Assembly: GCA_003506895.1 (NCBI GenBank)
Contig: DNXO01000053.1
Span: forward strand, 1-18,927
Source of the DNA: Acetobacteraceae bacterium
Lineage (GTDB): Bacteria > Pseudomonadota > Alphaproteobacteria > Acetobacterales > Acetobacteraceae
DNA: 18,927 bases
Reading direction: 5' to 3'
The notes beneath the pieces are model-generated. The model ran no database searches, had not been told where the DNA came from, and was given only the letters and a program-made list of their open reading frames with translations. The translations under genes were made by a program, and so were the position numbers. Shown piece by piece: positions 13,385-18,927 of the stretch. The first letter of the stretch is position 1. Every line of letters starts with the position of its first letter.

Positions 13385-16300
13385 TCAGCCGTGCAGCAGC
13401 GCCACCACCCGCGCTTCCAGCGTTTTCACCGAGAACGGCTTGCGCAATACGGCGAACCGGCCGGCCTTGGCTGCTTCGGCAAGATCGGCGCTGGAAACCT
13501 CGCCCGGATGCCCGGTGACCAGCAAGACTGGCAGGCCAGGTCGCAGACGCCGCGCTTCCTTGATGAAGGCGATTCCATCCATCCCTCCTGGCATAGCGAA
13601 GTCGGTCACAACAACGTCCACCGCCAGGCCAGCCGCCAGACGTGCCAGCGCCGACGCTGCATCCGCCGCTTCGCTGACCGTATGATCGTACTCACCCAGA
13701 AGCTCCGCGAGCACCGAACGAACCGCGGGCTCGTCATCCACGAGCAGTATTGCCTTTCCGCGCCGAGACGGTGCGCCCTCACCCGTATCATTCTCTTCGG
13801 CCAGCCTAAGACCTTCCGGCTCTGCCGGGGCCACCGGCAGCCAAAGCGAAACCGCGGTACCCTTGCCAGGCGTGCTCTCGATCGTAAGCGCCCCACCGGA
13901 TTGTTCCGCGAAGCCGCGGGCCATCGAGAGACCCAGGCCAGTGCCCTTGCCCTCGGGCTTGGTCGTGAAAAATACCTCGGTCACGTGCCGGAGAATGTCG
14001 GGTGCCATGCCCATGCCGTCATCGACAACCGAGAGCCGGACATAGTTACCAGGTGCAAGTTGCGTCGGGACGCCGCCAGACGCGGCAACCGATGCAGCGG
14101 CCAGATGGATCTTTCCAACGCCTTGCCGCAGCGCGTCCCTGGCGTTGTTGGCCAGGTTCACCAGCACCATCTCCAGTTGCCCACGGTCGGCAAAAAGCGG
14201 CGGCACGCCAGCGCCGGACTCTACGCTTAGCGCTACGGCTGGTCCAAACGTATGACGCAGCAGTTGCGCCACATCCTCAAGCAACCAAGCAGGCTCGACC
14301 ACGGTGGCGGAAAGCTCACCGCGACGTGCGAAAGCCAAAAGACGGTTGGTTACCGCCGCGCCACGGGCCACCGAGGACGCAGCGATCCGCAGTGCGGACG
14401 CCGCGGCGATGGGGTTGCTGCCGAGGCGCCTTCTGGCCAGCGTGACGCTGCTTTCCAGGGCCTGCAGCACGTTATTGAAATCATGCGCCATGCCACTGGC
14501 GAGCCGACCGAGCGCCTCCATCTTGGCCGCCTGGACAAGCTGCGCCTGCGTCTCTTCCAAGTCCCGCGTGCGCGCCCGCACAAGGCGCTCGAGTTCCTCG
14601 GCGTGGCGCTCTGTTGCCTCGGCTTGCTTGCGCTCCGTCATATCGCGCAGCATGCCGGTGAAAAAGCGCGTATCCCCGGACCGGAAGGAACTCACAGAAA
14701 GCGCGAGTGCGAATTCGGAACCGTCCTTACGGCGTCCGATCAATTCTCGATCGGGAAGGGAAACCGCTTTGGCTTGGTCCGCCACACGGTGTTTGGCGAG
14801 GTAGCTGCCATGGCGGGCCGCATCAGCGGCCGGCATCAGGATGCCAAGTGGCCGGCCCACCAGTTCAGCTTCGCTCGCATAGCCGAACATGCGCGTTGCC
14901 GCCGGATTCGCCGAGACGATCTTGCCATCCTCGGAGGCCAGAATGATGCCTTCCATTACCGTGTCCAGCAGCAAGCGCAACCGAGCCTCGCCCTCCGCCA
15001 GGGCTTCCCGTGAGGCCTTGCTTTCCGTGATCACTTCCGAGAACAGCAGCGCGCCCCCGATAGTGCGATCTGCCTGATACCAGGGCGTCATCTCCCACCG
15101 CACCGAGTCCACGCGGCCATCGGCTCGTGGGAATGCATCCTCTGATGCGGAGAGCGTTTCGCCCGCCAACACGCGGCGATGTATTTCACGCCAACGCTCG
15201 GGAATATCGGGAAACACGTCGTAATGGCAGCGGCCGATCAGCGATTCAGTGCTGTCAGTTGTTAAGCCGTAGTCGCTCAGGAAACGCTCACTCACGGCGA
15301 TGTAGGCCATTTCCGCGTCAAACATCGCGATGCCAGCAGGGGCGCGGTCCACGAAAAGCTGAAACCGTGCATCCTTGCTCCGGAGTTCTGTCAAATCCAC
15401 AGCAAACGCCGCGGCCATTGCGGTCTCGCGGTCCAAAATGGCGAAGGAATTGAGTACCGGCACGCGTGTTCCATTCGGCCGGATGAACTCTTTCTCAAAG
15501 GCAAGGCAGCAGCCGTCAGCGGCAGCCATCGCCTGGGCGAAGGCACGCTCCGTGACGCCGCGGAATTCCGGTGGCGTCCTTTCGTCCCAGCGAATCAGGC
15601 CTGCCTCGATATCCGGGCGACTCACACCCAGTATGCGCAGCATCGCCTGGTTTGCCTCATGGATCCGCCCCCTGCCGTCGAAGCGGGCGATACCGATCGG
15701 GCTTGCCTGAAACAGCGCATGCATCTCCTGCGCGCCGCGGCGCAGGCCGGCCTCTGCGGCGGCGAAGCCCCGACGCAATATTTCCAGTTCAGCGATCCGC
15801 GCGGCCGGTAGGGTACCGGCGGTGCCGCCCGTCAGAATTGCGCCGTCCGCGGCGGCCACCACACGGGCGTAGCTGCCAAGCCGGCGAATCGGTCCAAGGA
15901 TCTGTCGGGCAGCCAAGGATGCGAGCACGATACTCACCACGAACGCGAGCACCGTTCCGCCACCAAGCACCAGAAGGGGCTGTTGCCACGCGGCGTCGAA
16001 GGTCACGGTCGGCTGGGAGACGACCAGGGTCCAGCCCGGCGCGGCGCTGAGTTTGTGAAAGGCGGATACGCGCTCTACACCGTTCGTTGCCGCACGGAAG
16101 ATACCGGCTGCCCGCCCCTCCCTTGCGCGCGCGCCTTCCAAGCTGATGGGCTTGCCAACCATGGTCTGGTGAAGCGAATCAGAGCGTGCGACGATAACGC
16201 CACTGGCATCGGAAACCGAGGCGAAGCCACCATTTGGGACGGCCGCCGCCTTCAGAAGGTCCCTCACTTTTTCGACCTCGAACGCGATTTCCGTAGCCAA

Positions 16301-16924
16301 TATGACTCGATGATCCGAGCCGAAGACCGGAACCACCGTAGTCGCCGCGAGCCTGCCGTCCTCCATCCCCACCACGAGGTTACTCACGGCCGGCCGCCCG
16401 GTTGCGAACACCTGTTCAACCGTCTCGCGCGTTGGGGTCGGCGGTAACGGCGCGCCAAGCGGCCGGCGGGTGTTCAATAACTGCGTTCCGTCCCGGTTCA
16501 CGACATTCACCGCGGCGCCAAGCCGTTCCACGACCCGAAGGGCTTGCGCATAGAGCGCTGGCACGTCAGGCGAAGCCGGGCGCATGTCGAAGGCTGGCGA
16601 TTCCGCAAAGACACTCAGCGAGGCAATTTGCGTGGCGATTTCCTGATCCATCGCGAGGGCAAGCGCCTGCGCCGTGTCGGTCAGGCGACCGTTCGCGGCC
16701 CCTATTTCGTCGCTAACGGCGCGCGACGTGGCAACGACGCCGAGTATCACCGACGGAAGCAGCACGGCCAGGACCAAACCGACCAATAGGCCCCGAAGGC
16801 GCAAACGCGGCAGGCCCGCGGCGGCCCGGTTGTCAATCGGTGACGATCGAAAGTCGACGGGATCGGCGCTTGTTGTGGTATCGGAGTTTCTGGGCACCAT
16901 AGGCTCGGCCATGGTCTCAAACAT
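13385..16924 (-). CDS. dCache / multi-PAS hybrid sensor histidine kinase with receiver domain
   Basis: A 1179-residue membrane sensor kinase. TM1 (about 44-66) and TM2 (about 316-338) bracket a periplasmic domain of about 240 residues that looks like dCache, a small-ligand sensor. After a short HAMP-like linker (ILGPIRRLGSYARVVAA) come three PAS domains at about 398-512, 517-636 and 645-765. HisKA has H-box GMAHDFNNVL (811-820, His814). The HATPase shows NLANNARDAL (N box, Asn927), DDGMGM (968-973) and GKGTGLGLSM. The C-terminal receiver (1058-1176) has Asp1063/Asp1064, phospho-acceptor Asp1108 and Lys1162, with no output domain. AGGA seven bases before the ATG at 16924 supports the start. 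It sits upstream of ftsE in the same direction. Confidence 0.94.
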   Translation of the reverse strand: MFETMAEPMVPRNSDTTTSADPVDFRSSPIDNRAAAGLPRLRLRGLLVGLVLAVLLPSVILGVVATSRAVSDEIGAANGRLTDTAQALALAMDQEIATQIASLSVFAESPAFDMRPASPDVPALYAQALRVVERLGAAVNVVNRDGTQLLNTRRPLGAPLPPTPTRETVEQVFATGRPAVSNLVVGMEDGRLAATTVVPVFGSDHRVILATEIAFEVEKVRDLLKAAAVPNGGFASVSDASGVIVARSDSLHQTMVGKPISLEGARAREGRAAGIFRAATNGVERVSAFHKLSAAPGWTLVVSQPTVTFDAAWQQPLLVLGGGTVLAFVVSIVLASLAARQILGPIRRLGSYARVVAAADGAILTGGTAGTLPAARIAELEILRRGFAAAEAGLRRGAQEMHALFQASPIGIARFDGRGRIHEANQAMLRILGVSRPDIEAGLIRWDERTPPEFRGVTERAFAQAMAAADGCCLAFEKEFIRPNGTRVPVLNSFAILDRETAMAAAFAVDLTELRSKDARFQLFVDRAPAGIAMFDAEMAYIAVSERFLSDYGLTTDSTESLIGRCHYDVFPDIPERWREIHRRVLAGETLSASEDAFPRADGRVDSVRWEMTPWYQADRTIGGALLFSEVITESKASREALAEGEARLRLLLDTVMEGIILASEDGKIVSANPAATRMFGYASEAELVGRPLGILMPAADAARHGSYLAKHRVADQAKAVSLPDRELIGRRKDGSEFALALSVSSFRSGDTRFFTGMLRDMTERKQAEATERHAEELERLVRARTRDLEETQAQLVQAAKMEALGRLASGMAHDFNNVLQALESSVTLARRRLGSNPIAAASALRIAASSVARGAAVTNRLLAFARRGELSATVVEPAWLLEDVAQLLRHTFGPAVALSVESGAGVPPLFADRGQLEMVLVNLANNARDALRQGVGKIHLAAASVAASGGVPTQLAPGNYVRLSVVDDGMGMAPDILRHVTEVFFTTKPEGKGTGLGLSMARGFAEQSGGALTIESTPGKGTAVSLWLPVAPAEPEGLRLAEENDTGEGAPSRRGKAILLVDDEPAVRSVLAELLGEYDHTVSEAADAASALARLAAGLAVDVVVTDFAMPGGMDGIAFIKEARRLRPGLPVLLVTGHPGEVSSADLAEAAKAGRFAVLRKPFSVKTLEARVVALLHG

Positions 16925-16982
16925 TCGAGTTTCCTACCGAAGCGCAAAGTCCTGGCGATCTTCGGGACCACGAATACGCACT

Positions 16983-17042
16983 CTCGTGATCGAATCACAA
17001 CAGTTCGTACAAGGGTTGTTCTGTCATCACGAGCGTGTGATG
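16983..17042. promoter_or_regulatory. Cluster of GTGAT/ATCAC dyads in the divergent promoter region
   Basis: The 246-base gap between the dCache kinase and the zinc-ribbon gene contains four copies of the half-site GTGAT or its complement. They form two dyads: GTGAT-CGA-ATCAC (16986-16998) and CATCAC-N6-GTGATG (17025-17042). In addition CTCGTGAT (16983-16990) and ATCACGAG (17026-17033) are an exact 8-base inverted repeat across 35 bases, and CAAC/GTTG (16997-17000, 17015-17018) can extend the pairing. This looks like an operator for a dimeric regulator. The spacings differ from the CRP and FNR consensus, so I name no regulator. Confidence 0.45.
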
Positions 17043-17170
17043 TATCTTCGGCATGAAACCCGGCCCGGCTGCCCGGCTCGGGAGTTTGGCGGGTGGCCGG
17101 TTGCCGCCAGCCTCTGGCGATGACATCGGCGCGTCCCAATATGATCCGTGCCATTTCATGATAGGTCTTT

Positions 17171-17599
17171 ATGCGAATTGTCTGCCCCGGCTGTGCCGCC
17201 GCGTATGAGGTGCCCGCGAACCGCCTGACACGGCGGCGTGCGGTTCGCTGCGCGCGCTGCGGCGGAGAGTGGGTGGCGGTTCAGGAGATGGAGGAAACGC
17301 CGCCTCCGCCGGAGCCCGCGGTCATCGGCGCGAAACCCCAGACGGAACCGCATGCCGCGTTGCCGGCCATCACCGCGATGGACCGGTTGGCTGCGCCAAG
17401 GCACGGACAGGCGCGATCCGCCGTGCTGGTTGCCGCCTGGGTACTGACGTTTGGTGTTTTGGGTGGTGCGGCGGGGGCCGTGCTAACCTGGCGGGAGGCG
17501 GTGGTTCATGCCTGGCCGCCGAGCGCGCGGATTCTGGGAGGACCGGGGCACCTGCTCGCGAATGGGACTCCGGCCAGCGGAGCAACCGCGCGGGAATGA
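17171..17599 (+). CDS. MJ0042-type zinc-ribbon single-pass membrane protein
   Basis: A 142-residue protein with an N-terminal zinc ribbon, CPGC (5-8) and CARC (27-30), in the MJ0042/zinc-ribbon arrangement (IVCPGCAAAYEVPANRL, then VRCARCGGEW). A proline- and alanine-rich linker (41-80) leads to one membrane helix (about 83-105, AVLVAAWVLTFGVLGGAAGAVL) and a short tail. The ribbon would face the cytoplasm. Function is unknown; small proteins of this build are common in alphaproteobacteria and, as I recall, often sit beside ftsE. Here the large kinase gene separates the two. AGGT lies about five bases before the ATG. A second ATG at 17158 is out of frame. Confidence 0.85.
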   Translation: MRIVCPGCAAAYEVPANRLTRRRAVRCARCGGEWVAVQEMEETPPPPEPAVIGAKPQTEPHAALPAITAMDRLAAPRHGQARSAVLVAAWVLTFGVLGGAAGAVLTWREAVVHAWPPSARILGGPGHLLANGTPASGATARE

Positions 17600-17617
17600 T
17601 GGCCGGCGTCGGAAACT

Positions 17618-17636
17618 GGGGATAAAAACCCTTTTT
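17618..17636 (+). terminator. Weak intrinsic terminator candidate after the zinc-ribbon gene
   Basis: GGGG (17618-17621) and CCC (17629-17631) can pair across an A-rich loop, and the right arm runs directly into five T residues (17632-17636). The stem is only three bases, so termination would be weak. It lies 19 bases past the stop codon and well before glgP. Confidence 0.3.
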
Positions 17637-17785
17637 CAGCCTATTTTCACGTCATGCTGATCGCAATCGGTCAAAAATGCCACAAATGCCGATGATGATG
17701 GCGCTATCCCGTGCAAACTGTTGAAGCCTACCCCGCAAACATGCTTTCGTTGACAAACTCTCACATCGCGAAAAGGTGAAGCAGC

Positions 17786-18927
17786 GTGGAGTTTGAAACG
17801 GACGTGTCTGCCAATCTCGCCGACGATGTGGATACAGACGTAACGGCCAGCAGCGACGGGGACGTCGCTGCGCTGCAGACCGCGATCCTGGAAAAGCTGA
17901 CCTATGTGGTCGGCAAGCGCCGGGCGATCGCGACGGAGCGGGACTGGCTGTTGGCGACGGCCTATGCGGTGCGCGACAACATCGTGGATCGCTGGTTGGC
18001 CGGCATCGATGCGACGTATCAGAACGGCTCGAAGCGGGTCTATTATCTGTCGCTGGAATTCCTCGTTGGCAGGCTGTTGTTCGACAACCTGAACAATATG
18101 AACACGCTGAACACGATGCGGGCCGCTTTGGCGGGCCTGGACGTGGACCTGGACAAATTGCGTGCGCTGGAGCCTGACGCGGCGCTGGGCAATGGCGGCC
18201 TCGGCCGCCTCGCCGCCTGCTTCATGGAGAGTATGGCAACGCTGGATATCCCCGCGCACGGCTACGGCATTCGCTATGAGCACGGGCTGTTTCGCCAGGT
18301 CATGAAGAACGGCTGGCAGCAGGAATTCCCCGAGGACTGGCTGGCCCTCGGCAACCCGTGGGAGTTCCATCGGCCGGAGGTGAATTATCCAATCGGCTTC
18401 GGCGGCTCGATCGAGGCGGTGCCGATTTCGGAAGCCGCGGTGCGCCATGTCTGGCATCCGGCCGAGACGATCGAGGCGGTGGCCTACGACACCCCATCCG
18501 TCGGCTGGCGTGGCCGGCGGGTCAACACGCTACGCCTGTGGTCCGCCCGGTCGGCCGATCCGCTGCGGCTGGATGCGTTCAATCACGGCGATCATGCGGG
18601 TGCGCTGGCGGAGCAGGTGCGGGCGGAGTCGATCTCCAAGGTGCTGTATCCCTCGGACGCGACGCCCGCGGGCCAGGAACTACGGCTGCGGCAGGAGTAT
18701 TTCTTCGTTTCGGCCTCGTTGCAGGATCTGGTGCGGCGGCACATCAAGGCGTTCGGGCACATCGGCAATCTGCCGGACAAGACCTCCATCCAGTTGAACG
18801 ACACCCATCCGGCCATCGGTGTCGCCGAACTGATGCGCATCCTGCTGGACGTGCATCAGATCCCTTGGGAAGAAGCCTGGCGGATGACGCGCGAGACATT
18901 CAGCTACACCAACCACACGCTGCTGCC
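17786..18927 (+). CDS. glgP: Glycogen/alpha-glucan phosphorylase (3' end cut off by window edge)
   Basis: The enzyme releases glucose 1-phosphate from glycogen or maltodextrin using pyridoxal phosphate. The first 380 codons are present of about 800 or more expected, so the PLP-lysine region is missing from the window. Family blocks seen are YYLSLEFLVGR (86-96), ALGNGGLGRLAACFMESMAT (133-152), YGIRYEHGLFRQ (160-171), NPWEFHRPEV (190-199), VNTLRLWSA (246-254), EYFFVSASLQDLVRR (304-318), QLNDTHPA (336-343) and YTNHTLL (374-380). The start is a GTG at 17786: an in-frame TGA at 17777 excludes anything earlier, and AAAAGG (17771-17776) supplies a ribosome binding site. The first 25 residues are acidic and unlike the rest of the family. 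Confidence 0.97.
   Translation, partial: MEFETDVSANLADDVDTDVTASSDGDVAALQTAILEKLTYVVGKRRAIATERDWLLATAYAVRDNIVDRWLAGIDATYQNGSKRVYYLSLEFLVGRLLFDNLNNMNTLNTMRAALAGLDVDLDKLRALEPDAALGNGGLGRLAACFMESMATLDIPAHGYGIRYEHGLFRQVMKNGWQQEFPEDWLALGNPWEFHRPEVNYPIGFGGSIEAVPISEAAVRHVWHPAETIEAVAYDTPSVGWRGRRVNTLRLWSARSADPLRLDAFNHGDHAGALAEQVRAESISKVLYPSDATPAGQELRLRQEYFFVSASLQDLVRRHIKAFGHIGNLPDKTSIQLNDTHPAIGVAELMRILLDVHQIPWEEAWRMTRETFSYTNHTLL

Noticed and set aside
17694..17712. Sigma-54-like promoter (TGGCGC...GTGCAA) upstream of glgP
   Set aside because: The GG and GC elements are separated by 11 bases instead of the required 10, and the -24 box deviates from TGGCAC.
17750..17778. TTGACA (17750-17755) as a -35 box for glgP
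   Set aside because: No acceptable -10 hexamer follows at 16-18 bases; the corresponding position reads AAGGTG, part of the ribosome binding site.

Overview
The window is GC-rich and gene-dense, and reads as chromosomal DNA of an alphaproteobacterium. Gene content and protein style suggest Rhodospirillales/Acetobacteraceae; that assignment is my inference and was not searched. Sixteen protein genes are supported: fourteen complete and two cut by the window edges. I see no tRNA, rRNA, CRISPR array, insertion sequence or prophage gene.

Left part (1-5335). The 3' end of endonuclease III (nth) runs rightwards. Facing it on the minus strand are hldE (bifunctional ADP-heptose synthesis enzyme) and, upstream of it, a PPP-family metallophosphatase. 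Divergent from the phosphatase is a tight three-gene plus-strand unit: ABC-2 exporter ATPase, ABC-2 permease and a histidine-phosphatase-family protein. Its reading frames are linked by ATGA-type overlaps.

Middle part (5336-10379). pdxJ (vitamin B6 synthesis, minus) is divergent from a membrane hybrid histidine kinase with CHASE3, PAS, HisKA, HATPase and REC domains (plus). Two minus-strand genes follow: a 96-residue ACT-like protein and a DUF2125-type membrane-anchored protein. Then comes a 359-base gene-free stretch with a very AT-rich core, an IHF-like site and a near-consensus DnaA box. It is the best candidate here for an unannotated functional DNA element, possibly a replication origin.

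Right part (10380-18927). ftsE, ftsX, a YdcF/SanA-like DUF218 gene and plsC form a minus-strand operon in which each start codon overlaps the previous stop. They link septal cell-wall control with phospholipid synthesis. Directly upstream, in the same direction, is a 1179-residue hybrid histidine kinase (dCache, three PAS, HisKA, HATPase, REC). Divergent from that is a zinc-ribbon membrane protein of the MJ0042 type. From memory of alphaproteobacterial gene order, the zinc-ribbon gene usually sits next to ftsE, so the kinase looks like an insertion into a conserved block. The divergent gap carries a cluster of GTGAT/ATCAC half-sites. The window ends inside glgP (glycogen phosphorylase).

Both hybrid kinases end in a receiver domain, and no DNA-binding response regulator or phosphotransfer protein is encoded here, so their output partners must lie elsewhere. 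Nothing is an obvious new defence or mobile system. The points most worth a second look are the origin-like intergenic region, the kinase in the ftsEX block with its dyad cluster, the exporter/phosphatase unit with a 14-codon relay frame, and the small ACT-like protein.
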